A DNA stretch of 64,000 bases, taken from the NCBI RefSeq assembly GCF_000226095.1, contig NC_016473.1, forward strand, positions 5,084,001 to 5,148,000, given 5' to 3'. Each line of letters opens with the position of its first letter. Position 1 is the stretch's first letter. The DNA comes from Thermothelomyces thermophilus ATCC 42464. Its lineage: Eukaryota; Ascomycota; Sordariomycetes; Sordariales; Chaetomiaceae. Shown here in pieces: positions 52,787-61,811 of the stretch. The position numbers and the translations under genes were made by a program. The notes under the pieces are model-generated. The model saw only the letters and a program-made list of their open reading frames with translations, searched no databases and had not been told where the DNA came from.

Positions 52787-53239
52787 TATAACGAACCTAA
52801 CTTAGACTTCTTCTAAAAGGGTTTAGACGGAGGTAAATTAAGCAAGATAAGCGTACAGGTCGTCTAAGGGATTTGGTAAAGCTAAAGGGTTTATAATAAC
52901 ACTAGAGTTATCTCCTATAGTCGTTAGTAATACTTAGTATAAGTACTATAATTATAGGTTAGGTTACTATCACTAGTAAACTCCTAGAGTCTATTATAAT
53001 AAGTAACTAGCTAGCTATATATATACAATTATCTGTCCTTCTTTAATAGTTATTACTAGTACTATTTCTCCTTTCACTCCGTGATTCCGCGTTGTCGACG
53101 GTGACATGTTATTATCACTAGTGAAGACCTTAGTCTTGGCAGTGATAATCTTCTGATTGGTCCGTCAAGTGATTGGCTGTCGGAATGTCCCGTGTCCTGG
53201 CTGCAGCCTGCCGGGCCGTCCATGTGCTTATCCGTGACA
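52787..53239 (-). repeat. Gypsy 5' LTR
   Basis: Partner of 45721-46173. Its outer ~150 bases (53090-53239) are clearly less AT-shifted than the rest of the block, suggesting that RIP faded towards the edge of the repeat. Confidence 0.88.
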
Positions 53240-53387
53240 CGGGCCCATGGCAGGTGCTTAGTGCCGAAGAGGCTAAACTCTCAGAATATTGCTCAGGCTA
53301 GGTTGCGACGACCACCACCCGCAAGAGCAAACTACTGTATATTAATTAGATAGATAGATACCTTACGTATGTTGGAGGGCTTGTCTC
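53240..53387. repeat. Right half of interrupted 5S-flank repeat (copy 1)
   Basis: CGGGCCCATGGCAGGTGC through GGAGGGCTTGTCTC matches 61026-61168 closely (about 148 against 143 bases, with an extra TAGA unit). It abuts the Gypsy LTR with no intervening sequence. Confidence 0.82.
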
Positions 53388-53681
53388 ATCTACCACAAGC
53401 CCACCTTCGCCAAGGGCCCGGCAGACAAGAAGGGGAGGAGGGTCGTCCACCGGACCCTGTACTTCAGGGGTGATCGCTTTAACTACTGCGCGACCGCAGT
53501 CCTCGGAGACGATCGGTTGGTCAGCAACCAGAAAGTCACTGACCTACTGTACCGTCATTTGAAACCGGTCTCGATCACCTACCTCCTCCAAGACGATCCC
53601 AAGCGCTGCACCAATCTGCACACCCTCAAGCACGTCCAGGACAGATCCAACAACGAGTGGTTCCGCAGTCTGAAGCTATGA
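53388..53681 (+). pseudogene. Orphan coding fragment, 97 codons, no start
   Basis: An open, GC-rich frame begins exactly where the repeat ends (IYHKPTFAKG..) and runs to a stop at 53679-53681 (..NEWFRSLKL). Residue composition and codon use look like real coding sequence: basic at first, then VTDLLYRHLKPVSITYLL. There is no ATG, so it is probably the 3' part of a gene whose front was lost at the repeat junction. I do not recognise the family. Confidence 0.5.
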
Positions 53682-54195
53682 CGACCACCATCGCCTTCCC
53701 GGTCACCTGCGACCTGAACCACGCCCCCATCGCCCTCGACACCGATCAGGCTTTCGTCTCCCACCACACACGTCCGAGCGCTGCCTGCCACGCTGGCATC
53801 GCTGTCATGCAACAACAAGGACAGGTGGCCTGAAATAACCAAGGGGCGTAATCATGGTCATTATTTATCCTTACAGAGAGAAGAAGCTAGGGCCTGTCGT
53901 AGAGAGTGGCAAGCAGCGCTTGATACGCCTGGAAGAAATTGAGTATGTCAGGTCGGGGGGTTGCCTGTGAGCGGGAAACGCCCACCTCAGCCTGCCGCTC
54001 ATCAGCGGCTGCGCAATAACGGGAAAGCCCGCGCCTCCCAAGACCTAGTACCTGAAACGTTAGCAACCCCGCAATGATGAAAGAGGCTTGCTCCAACAAC
54101 TGCAAGACACATGATCAATAGAGTAAGCGGTTTGTTCATCTCTTCTCCTTCATAAACATGCTAACAGAACAAAGTACTTTAGTAGCACTTCAGCC
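53682..54195. other. Intergenic region
   Basis: About 500 bases between the orphan fragment and the next gene. Small minus-strand frames have no recognisable content. Nothing else seen. Confidence 0.4.
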
Positions 54196-54690
54196 ATGTG
54201 GGACAGACTCTGGGCCTCTTTCCGCTCCGCGCCAGCGGCCCCGCTCCCCTCGCCCGTGACCATCCGAGGCATTCGCTTTCCCGCCGATGGGTCCAAGCCC
54301 CACCTCCTCTCCCTCACCACCACGACGCACGACGTGAGCAACGGCCCCGACAGCCCCTGGGGCCACGTCCCCGACCTGCGCGAGTTCTGGAAGACGGAGG
54401 CCGCCTGGCGACAGCGAGACATCGAGACCTTCCGGCTCGAGAACCAGCCGCGGAGCCACTGCAATGGCTTATACGTCATCTTCTTCTCCTTCGATCTGGA
54501 GTCGCTGCCTGCCAATACCAACTTTCCCAGGCGTCTTACCGGTCGCGAACGGACTTTTGCTGGCGATGCGTTTGTGGTCAAATTGAAGGGAAACGAGATC
54601 GGCTCGGACCTGGGAGACGATGGATGGGCGGCCTGGGACGATGTCCCATCGGATATCTTGGACTTGCCTGTTATGCAGATTGGTGGGTGA
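54196..54690 (+). CDS. Small conserved-looking hypothetical protein, 164 aa
   Basis: Single exon, 164 residues, starting MWDRLWASFRSAP. It looks like a real soluble globular protein: strands such as LYVIFFSFDLESLP and AFVVKLKGNEIGSDLG, a Trp-rich middle (WGHVPDLREFWKTEAAWRQRD) and an acidic end DDGWAAWDDVPSDIL. No signal peptide, membrane segment or catalytic motif. I recall similar proteins of unknown function in sordariomycetes but cannot name a family. It lies just to the right of the repeat island and keeps normal GC and codon use. The ATG is the first in the frame and follows a pyrimidine-poor leader; a longer N-terminus is not available. Confidence 0.65.
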   Translation: MWDRLWASFRSAPAAPLPSPVTIRGIRFPADGSKPHLLSLTTTTHDVSNGPDSPWGHVPDLREFWKTEAAWRQRDIETFRLENQPRSHCNGLYVIFFSFDLESLPANTNFPRRLTGRERTFAGDAFVVKLKGNEIGSDLGDDGWAAWDDVPSDILDLPVMQIGG

Positions 54691-55086
54691 GGGCTGGGTT
54701 GGTTATATGTTTCCTAGCCATTTCCCCGGCCCCCAAGGGGGCTGCTGGATAGCTGTGACCCCGTGTCCAAGTTCCTAGCAAGTGCCGGACGCGTATATTC
54801 ATTGTCTTGCCAGGTGGCCGGGAAGGGGGTTTGGAGAGAGAGACCCCATACATACCGTTTCGCTACAGTTTGGAATGCTCACTCCAGTGCGGTATATTCC
54901 CATATCCCCATGCCAGGAAGAGAGCCAGAGCCGTATCCGGGCACAAGCCATATTATGCCTGATCGAATAGGAAGAGATATAGGAGCTGAGGTGCGTTCAG
55001 GTCTCATGGGCAATCATCCCCGCCGCATTATCAAACGAGCACTTTGCCTTCACCCAGTCGGGGCTTGATGTCGAAGGCGAGGTGCT
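54691..55086. other. Intergenic region
   Basis: About 400 bases with no gene seen. Confidence 0.4.
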
Positions 55087-55625
55087 ATGACGGGCTTGGT
55101 CCTTACGACGACGAGGGGGTTGGCGGACGAGGATGCCGAAGACGTGCCGGCCTCGACCTTCTTCAACAAGCACGCCAGGCTTCGAGAATTTAACCTCTGA
55201 AGCCTGCAGCTGGTCAAGGGCGCGGTCGAGACTCACGTTCTAGTCAAGCGCGGCGACTACAACAAGGTCCGCAGCGGCATCATCGAAGGCGAGGATGGCG
55301 GTTATGTCATCACGGGCCCTACGGGGTGCGCCAAGAGCACCGTCGCACTTCTCCGGCTTTTTACGACCAAGGAAGACGCGTCTGTTCTGAGCCGACCCAT
55401 AGCCAACGTGGCCAATATTGAGCACGAGTTCAGGCATATTCTACCCACCTCGTTTGCTCGGTTTCCAGAGCTGGGGACGGTTGCGGACACGAGCCGCTGC
55501 CGCAGCTCATGGTGACGACTACGGACAAGGTGCTCGAGTACTTCAACTACCACGGTCGGCTTATGGAGTTCGACTATGCTACGTGGTGCTCGACGAGTTT
55601 TGTTGACGGAGGCCGAGCAAATCAG
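55087..55625 (+). pseudogene. Fossil P-loop (superfamily 2-type) helicase fragment, possibly of RNA-virus origin
   Basis: A broken fragment with at least two interruptions. Parts recognisable by eye are a Walker A motif (GPTGCAKST preceded by hydrophobic YVIT), a following RPIANVANIEHEF segment, a TTTDKVLEYFNYHG segment and a DE-type Walker B region. The order and spacing recall the potyvirus/hypovirus/fusarivirus-type helicases of positive-strand RNA viruses; a host P-loop ATPase is the alternative. It is GC-rich and not AT-shifted, so it is either young or never subject to RIP. No replicase or other virus part was found next to it. Helicase call fairly secure, virus origin speculative. Confidence 0.5.
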
Positions 55626-57114
55626 ACAGGCAGCAGGCAGGCACAGCCCGCTTTTTACAAGAGGGAGGGCAGCAGCACACAAGAACGAATCAGCACGTGC
55701 CACCCCGGGCCGGGCCAACACGGTCGGGATGCGTAACAACGAACCAGGGTGACATGCCAGCCACTCGTTCCAGAGCAGGCGTGCCAGTGACACCCAGTCA
55801 AACACCAACATTCTCCCAATTGCAGGTGAGCCTCGATTTGGCGAGGCCGGTGAGACAGAAGACGGGACGACCAGACTTCTGAACTGTCATCCTCTTTTCC
55901 ATTTTCCACCTGCAGCGCCAGGGTTTGCCGAGGTCAAGTTACCAGAGCTCAGAATAGTGAGCTGCCTTCTGTCCCCGGGCATGCACAAGTTTTGTCGAGA
56001 GTCCAACTGCACACAGTCTTGTTATCAGGATCCACTATCTACTCTCTCCGGGTTTTGACAGGCACTCCAGCGGGGGTTCGCTGTACTGGGCTCGCCCGAA
56101 TCCCGAAGATCTACCGCCGGCCCGCATCTACCGCCATGTCAAGTCGCAATCAATGTCCAATGGGTGCACTTGCTCTGCTCCAAGCGTATCCTGGGGCGCT
56201 GGCATATATATGCCTTGGCGTGGTTGTTGCATCAACTGGGAGACAGATGCTAAGTCTTCTCTAACGCAGAACGATCGCTTTTACCAGCAGCAGAATTGAG
56301 CGTGAGTAAGTTTTGTTTATCGGACTTGTAATTGGCTATATCCCACCAGCTTACCCTATATTTAGATCGCCTATGACAACCTAACCAAAACCCTACATTC
56401 ACTCGTTCACACTTACCCAAGACCTCGATAGCAAAGGAGAACAGCGCGACAGTAACAACCATCTTTTTGGCCTAGATGCACTCGCATTGCGAACTAAACG
56501 CGACTATCGAGGCTTAGATCGACTATATCATCAAGGCCGGCAGCCAGACCGTCATCATGCCCGACATTCATTGCCGACCGCAGAGCTAATTGTCACGCCG
56601 CGGCAGTCAAACAAGCGATAGCGCCAGGCTAGTATAGACTTCTACAACGATAATCTAGATGATCTAAAGACGATGCCGCGTCCTCCACAGTTCTGTACGT
56701 TATCAACCTCCTGGCACTTACTCGGCATGATTAACAAGGCTCGGTCTCGCAACCAACACGAACAACCAATTATGTTGCAGAGCAGGTTCCCCGATACGGT
56801 AGGTGGGCCTAGGCAGCGATCTGCATCATTGTGTGGTGTCGACATCACAGCCAATCCCTTAACCACCGGCAGCCTCAAGGAGACATGGCTGTCTGCAGGG
56901 CCACGAATGTCTGCATATGCCCGGCCCGAGGGAGACAGGTGGCCTGGTGAGCGTGTCTGCCTTGCACCATGGGGTACAAGGAAGCCTGCTTGTCCTTGAC
57001 AGCTCAGGCTATTTGAGTCCTCGTGGTAACATCGAACAGCGAGAACCCATGGTCTTCTGAGGCACCACACTGTCGACTCTCTGCTCCCTGTAGCCAACTA
57101 CTGCCCAAAGCATC
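55626..57114. other. Region of relic-like sequence, no gene supported
   Basis: 1.5 kb with short frames on both strands and uneven composition. The stretch 56460-56650 has interrupted protein-like text without a recognisable domain and may be another decayed insertion. Nothing firm. Confidence 0.35.
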
Positions 57115-58233
57115 ATGACGACCTCCTCAGGACGCAAAGGCTTCTGCGCACGATGCGGCCATCCCATGAATGGGCATACCGCTGCAAGGGAAGCCAAATG
57201 CAAAAAATGCAAAAAAGTGTTCGATATTTGCCAGGTAAATTACCACGGCCTTGGTGGGTATGATCCAGAAGGCTGGAGGATCTGTTACAAGCCGTGTTAC
57301 TGCGGGGTGAAGTACTACCCAGACAAAGCCCATTCTGCAAGACCACTGGAGCCTCATGAGTACAAGCCAGATCATCCTGGCTTTCGGCCACTGGAGACAG
57401 GGGAGGCAGACAGCACGCTGGACTACAGCATGACGACGGACTACACAACAGCAGAGCACGGAACGGCAGACTACGGGACGGCGGCAGACTACACCACCAC
57501 AGATTATCCAGTGGGAAGCTCCTATACCTCGGCAGCCTACATCGCGGGCACCTACACGACCAGCGCAAACAGCTTGGTCGACGGCGATCCGGCTACCACC
57601 GGGCCTTCTTTGAACGATGAGAGCCTTTGGAATCCACCGCAGAGCAAGGCCTGGCAACCTCGCCAACCAGTCCAGGATTCTAAAGACCCCATCTCTACCT
57701 CTGACACGGCAGCAAGCCCCAACGCGGCGCCAGTGAGACAGAAAAAGGCTCGCCATGTCCGCTTCGGCTCAGAAGGGTCCGACGATTCACTCACGATAGC
57801 CGAGCCGCAACTGCGGGCTGTTTCTGATCTTGCGGATATGTTTGCTCAAATCAAAATTCGAGATGACACGGCGTCTGGCAGGTCCTCAGTCCAACAACCT
57901 GGTGCCGATGATGCCGAAGCCGTTGGTGAACCCATTTTCGTTGTTACCGAGGTCAAGAAAGGGACCATCCGTTTTGAATACCCCAAAGGCCACAAGTTCA
58001 AGACCAATCCCAACGAGTGGCAGGAGGTGACAACGGAATATGGTTCATACGCCTTGTTCACTAGCCCCTCTGGGCAGCAGTTCTACACGACAGAATTCGG
58101 GGCACTTGCACCCACCGAGGGCCATGCTTCCGGAAGCAAAGGGGCCCAAGGCAAAGCGGAAAAGAAGGGCAAAGAAGCGGCCAAGGGCAAAGGAGAAGAG
58201 AAAAAGGAGAAGGAGAAGCCGAGGAAGAAGTAA
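57115..58233 (+). CDS. Hypothetical protein with N-terminal CxxC pairs and Lys/Glu tail
   Basis: Single exon, 372 residues, function not recognised. Residues ~10-70 are Cys-rich: FCARCGH and CKKCKK give two CxxC pairs, followed by more Cys (DICQ, ICYKPCYCG), the pattern of a small zinc-binding module. Residues ~100-145 form a Thr/Tyr-rich imperfect repeat (TTDYTTAEHGTADYG, then AADYTTTDY). A second folded-looking part lies near 290-350 (KKGTIRFEYPKGHKFKTN, SYALFTSPSGQQFYTTEFG). The end is nearly all Lys, Glu, Gly and Ala. A basic segment RQKKARHVRFG could be a nuclear signal. No signal peptide or membrane helix. Normal GC and no introns. It lies in the patchy zone next to the repeat island, so it may be lineage-specific. 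Confidence 0.65.
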   Translation: MTTSSGRKGFCARCGHPMNGHTAAREAKCKKCKKVFDICQVNYHGLGGYDPEGWRICYKPCYCGVKYYPDKAHSARPLEPHEYKPDHPGFRPLETGEADSTLDYSMTTDYTTAEHGTADYGTAADYTTTDYPVGSSYTSAAYIAGTYTTSANSLVDGDPATTGPSLNDESLWNPPQSKAWQPRQPVQDSKDPISTSDTAASPNAAPVRQKKARHVRFGSEGSDDSLTIAEPQLRAVSDLADMFAQIKIRDDTASGRSSVQQPGADDAEAVGEPIFVVTEVKKGTIRFEYPKGHKFKTNPNEWQEVTTEYGSYALFTSPSGQQFYTTEFGALAPTEGHASGSKGAQGKAEKKGKEAAKGKGEEKKEKEKPRKK

Positions 58234-58441
58234 GGGGTTGGATGCGGAGCGGAGGGTTATGCGACAAAATGCAGGGAACATGGTTTAGATGCTGCATATG
58301 TCTTTCGAGTCTTCATTCGGGTTTGCGAGCAGGCCACGTTGCAAGATTGAGGTCTAGGTATTTTCACGTTCATTACGGTCATCTTGAAGTACTACCCATT
58401 AGTTGTTCACTGGAATGATTCAGCGGGTCTGCCAGTCCCAA

Positions 58442-60445
58442 TCACTCCAGCCCCCTCCAGTCCTTTAGCCAAGGGTGGCTCATTGCTCCCGGCATGGCCA
58501 AGATGCAAGCATCCCGGTCTCCACAGACATCCTCCACGCAGGAGTCTATCATGCGAAGCGTGGACGTTTTCGACGGTTCCAATTTGATGACGCTATCGTG
58601 CCCGGCCCGTCGACGTGCAGAGTACGTCTTCAAGCGGTCTGGAACATCTGGGACGAATCTTTCGGTATCGCGGCGAAAACCCAGCTGGACGTCGCGAAGG
58701 ACGACATTGCCCCTTTTGATATACCAAACCCAGTGGGAGTACTCCCTAATGTAGCCGCGTTCAATCCAGGGCCAAAGATCTGGCTCGAGGAGCTCTTTGG
58801 CAACGTAGCCAAAGGGGCGCCATGATAGATATGCATCTTCCTGAAGACGAAAGTTGTAGCGATGCCGTAGCACGTCAGCCCTAGATACTTGTTCCATGGG
58901 ACCCCGCCCGGCAGGTGCCGGTTCGCTGTCGAGGAAGGACTGGGGCGATCCGGTCCAAGCAGCCACGGTGATGTCGGGCAGCGCCATTGAACCAAACCCC
59001 CAACGTTCCTCAAGTGTCTTGAGATAACGGGAAATGCGGTCGAGAATGACGAAGTCGCCCAAGAGAAAGATGCCCAGCCACCATGGGGCAACGCGTGGTC
59101 GGCGGAGTGCGAACATTTTGGCGAGCAGATTCAGGTCGCGGGATTCGAGAATCGGGTCGATCACAGTGCTGATCGAGGCCAGCCAAGGGCTAACAAGGTT
59201 CGCTTCGACATCGGGCTGCCAGAATATGCTCCAGATGATAGAGCCAATGGAACTGGGGTGCATGCTCAACGTCATGTAGTAGCGAAGATCGGTGACGTAC
59301 TGTCGGACGGTGCTAATGGTATATTCGGCAGATTTGGTGCTCTGCGGGATGGGCTTTCCTAGCGAAGCAATCGGAAACTGCGGCTGGAGGCCGACGTTGC
59401 GGTAAAATGGCAGAGCGAGTGCAGCCAGGAACGCGGCTATAGGGGGCGGTAGGTTTGAAGTTTGACCCTTGTACTTGTGCCCCGGTTCAAGCAAGCCATA
59501 CAAGCGACAGAATTCGATGAGCAGCTCGGTGGCCTCTGCAGCACTTGGTGGCGGTTCCTTCAAGACGAAGCCTGCCGGGCCGTCGGCGGTAACGACCACA
59601 AGGGGCCTATCGCCAGCGCAGAAAGCAGCCCATGGAGGGAACTCCCCACCATCCGCCAGCCAGCCAGGCTTAGGCGAGAGCACAGCGCACAGCCATCTGA
59701 CTAACTTACGGGAGGCAGATGCTCCCAGGTTGAGGACGACCTCTCCGGCTGTGGCCCGAAACGTCTTAGCCGAGACCGGCAGCAGGGAAAACCGAGAGTA
59801 CACTGGCTTACTGCCCTGCAGTTCGAGGATACGGACCGACAGGATGTACGACCAGCACATGGTCAGAAACGGAAGTCCTCTTTGTGCAGCCAAAAGCGCA
59901 TGGCCTGGGATCGCAGGCTGCGAGTAGACGCGGCACTCGATCGGCCTTGGGTAAGATAGACGGAAGAACTTCCGAACGCCGTAGGCATATTGCAAATCCC
60001 ACTCCAGCTTTTCTGTATCATCGGTGTGGTCGGGATCTGGTACATGCCACAAGGGCCGCCCAAATATGAAACGCCCCTTGGGCAAATTGTCCGGGAGAGC
60101 AGGGACATCCTTCAGCATGATGGAAAGATTGGCAAATTCGGCGGGGAAGGCGTGCAGAGGAAAGGCCTCGGCGAGCTTTGCGAAACGCGCCCACGTAGCG
60201 CGGCCGTCGTGGAACACGCGATCAATATCGGCAGAGCTTGGGATCAGGAGGTCGTGGTCGGCGCCGATCAGCTTGTCCGGGATGTCAGACGAAGAGCTTG
60301 TTGACATCTCTGAGGGAGCGGCATCGTGGGCGGAACAAGTCGCGTCGTCGGCGGTCCGATCGCTGGCGGGCTTGTCGTAGTCGGTCCGAATGACATGCTT
60401 CCCGGTGCAAATCCACTCGAGAATCTGTTCTCGTCGCGCGTCCAT
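58442..60445 (-). CDS. Hypothetical protein, 667 aa, single exon
   Basis: A long uninterrupted minus-strand frame starting MDARREQILEWICTGKH and ending WLKDWRGLE. No domain recognised. Residues 1-70 are charged and Ser-rich; the body is rich in Trp, Pro and aromatic residues (RPLWHVPDPDHTDD, CWSYILSVRILELQG, PWWLGIFLLGDFVILDRI). Segments near 195-210 and 470-485 are hydrophobic enough for membrane association but have no clear transmembrane pattern. Trp-rich text near the end (HWVWYIKRGNVVLRDVQLGFRRDTERFVPD) is what I remember from large families of uncharacterised proteins in sordariomycetes. No signal peptide. It converges on the CxxC gene with about 200 bases between. Coding status is supported by length and codon use, function is unknown. 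Confidence 0.7.
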   Translation of the reverse strand: MDARREQILEWICTGKHVIRTDYDKPASDRTADDATCSAHDAAPSEMSTSSSSDIPDKLIGADHDLLIPSSADIDRVFHDGRATWARFAKLAEAFPLHAFPAEFANLSIMLKDVPALPDNLPKGRFIFGRPLWHVPDPDHTDDTEKLEWDLQYAYGVRKFFRLSYPRPIECRVYSQPAIPGHALLAAQRGLPFLTMCWSYILSVRILELQGSKPVYSRFSLLPVSAKTFRATAGEVVLNLGASASRKLVRWLCAVLSPKPGWLADGGEFPPWAAFCAGDRPLVVVTADGPAGFVLKEPPPSAAEATELLIEFCRLYGLLEPGHKYKGQTSNLPPPIAAFLAALALPFYRNVGLQPQFPIASLGKPIPQSTKSAEYTISTVRQYVTDLRYYMTLSMHPSSIGSIIWSIFWQPDVEANLVSPWLASISTVIDPILESRDLNLLAKMFALRRPRVAPWWLGIFLLGDFVILDRISRYLKTLEERWGFGSMALPDITVAAWTGSPQSFLDSEPAPAGRGPMEQVSRADVLRHRYNFRLQEDAYLSWRPFGYVAKELLEPDLWPWIERGYIREYSHWVWYIKRGNVVLRDVQLGFRRDTERFVPDVPDRLKTYSARRRAGHDSVIKLEPSKTSTLRMIDSCVEDVCGDRDACILAMPGAMSHPWLKDWRGLE

Positions 60446-60829
60446 GATGCTCGGTCTCGTCCCTACTCATGCTTCGGCAATGTGGAGCCTGGAGGTGCTA
60501 GCAGTTGCTCCGGCGTGGCCATTGCCTTATGGGCGGCAAACAGTGGAGACTCGTTGCCAGGGCAAAACGCCACAAGCAGTGGGCAGCTGCCAGTTGCCCC
60601 ACATCTCTCGACACCTGTATGGAAGCCCCTACATACATGCCAAGAATGATCCAGATAGGCGACGATCGAAATCCTGATTACACCTGCGCCCATGGGGTGG
60701 GTGAACTAAAACTAAATACTTGGCGCCAAACTGTCCCAGTAAGCTACCCGTATGAAGCCGTGGTGGATCCTCAATCACAGCCCCTCGTTCTTGTAAGCCA
60801 TGCCGCTGGCCACTTTGTGATCCGGGGTG
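60446..60829. other. Intergenic region
   Basis: Upstream side of the 667-aa gene, running up to the truncated 5S piece. No gene seen. Confidence 0.4.
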
Positions 60830-60858
60830 CGAATTCTCTACTGCCTATGGTCGTATGT
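60830..60858 (-). pseudogene. Truncated 5S rRNA piece (first 29 bases)
   Basis: The minus strand reads ACATACGACCATAGGCAG and on to AATTCG, identical to the 5' end of the 5S gene at 39654-39772. The rest of the gene is missing, so this copy cannot make 5S rRNA. Confidence 0.8.
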
Positions 60859-61168
60859 ACTAGCAATTGAGGGTAGTGAGGTTTATAAAGCGGCCCGCTG
60901 GCATTGTTACACCATGGGTCAGAATTGCGGCCTGTCTCACCCAGCAATTCAAGTCATTTTTAGTCTTTCCCCCCGTCCCCCCCCAAAAAAAAATCCATGG
61001 AAATCTAATACTCCAAGGAATATGACGGGCCCGTGGCAGGTGCTTAGTGCCGAAGGGGCAAAAGTCTCAGAATATTGCTCGGGCTAGGTTGCGACGACCA
61101 CCACCCGCAAGAGCAACTACTATATATTAATTAGATAGATACCTTATGTATGTTGGAGGGCTTGTCTC
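60830..61168. repeat. Uninterrupted 5S-flank repeat (copy 2)
   Basis: Matches the two halves of copy 1 at 39744-39865 and 53240-53387. It contains 26 bases (61000-61025) absent from both halves and ~46 bases absent from the left half. It has no coding capacity, and its composition is only mildly AT-rich. Confidence 0.82.
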
Positions 61169-61723
61169 GTGCCAAGAGCTCTTTCTAGCACTCGGGATGA
61201 TGAGAAATCTGACTTGAGGGCCGGAACACGGAGTTCGTGAATCCCGAACCTCGGCTCACCTCAGACTCCGCTTAACTGGTTGGGCGGGTGCCAAGGTCAG
61301 CAGCCCCACTCGGCTCCCGCGACGCGGCCAGTCACGCCGTGTTCCAGGCCACCTCTGTACCTGTCCTTGGCGCTTCGCGAATTGCGCGATGGGTCCCTGG
61401 AGGTTCCCCCACTGTCACCGCCATCGAACCCACATGGGTGTCTCAACAGAAAAATGACGATATTAATAAAGCCGCCGACCGATCCGGCGCCATGCCTATC
61501 TTTGGTGCGGATGCCAACTCCTCGTCGGTCCTCTTCGCCAAGTGCGGTAGCACCATTTTCTGCATTGGCCGCAGCGCGTTTCTTTGGCTCGTTGTCGTGG
61601 CCGCGTTTCTGCTGGGCGCGCTGCGAAACCGCCTCTTTCCCGTTGCGCGCCGCAGCGTCCCCGGGCGCGTTGTCGATAAAAAGAAGCCGTGATAGGATTG
61701 AAAATCACAGCACACACATACAC

Positions 61724-61787
<64 letters not shown>

Positions 61788-61811
61788 GGATAGAGAGGAA
61801 TAACAGACAAG
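61169..61811. other. Upstream region of the THEM6-like gene
   Basis: Contains a frame (ATG at 61492) for a ~66-residue peptide with one hydrophobic segment, which I treat as doubtful, and the GA microsatellite listed separately. Confidence 0.4.
61726..61785 (+). repeat. (GA)n microsatellite
   Basis: About 60 bases of unbroken AG/GA dinucleotide, 27 bases before the start codon of the next gene, so probably in its 5' untranslated region or core promoter. Confidence 0.95.

Larger units (their letters stand above)
45721..53239 (-). mobile_element. Chromodomain Ty3/Gypsy retrotransposon fossil
   Basis: A 7.5 kb element in minus sense, bounded by two 453-bp LTRs. In its own order it has gag with a zinc-knuckle remnant (about 52.7-51.7 kb), protease (near 50.2 kb), reverse transcriptase (49.7-48.9 kb), RNase H (48.8-48.4 kb), integrase (48.3-47.2 kb) and a C-terminal chromodomain (around 47.05-46.93 kb). 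The chromodomain places it in the chromovirus group (MAGGY/Pyret-like in fungi), which targets heterochromatin marks. It is structurally whole from LTR to LTR but broken by very many transition changes (RIP). LTR divergence of about 10 percent cannot be turned into an age because RIP acts in one or a few sexual cycles. No matching target-site duplication was seen. Confidence 0.88.

Noticed and set aside
61288-61692. Frame of 134 codons before the THEM6-like gene
   Set aside because: Composition is mixed, only a single hydrophobic stretch is visible, and it lies in the likely promoter and leader. Kept as doubtful only.
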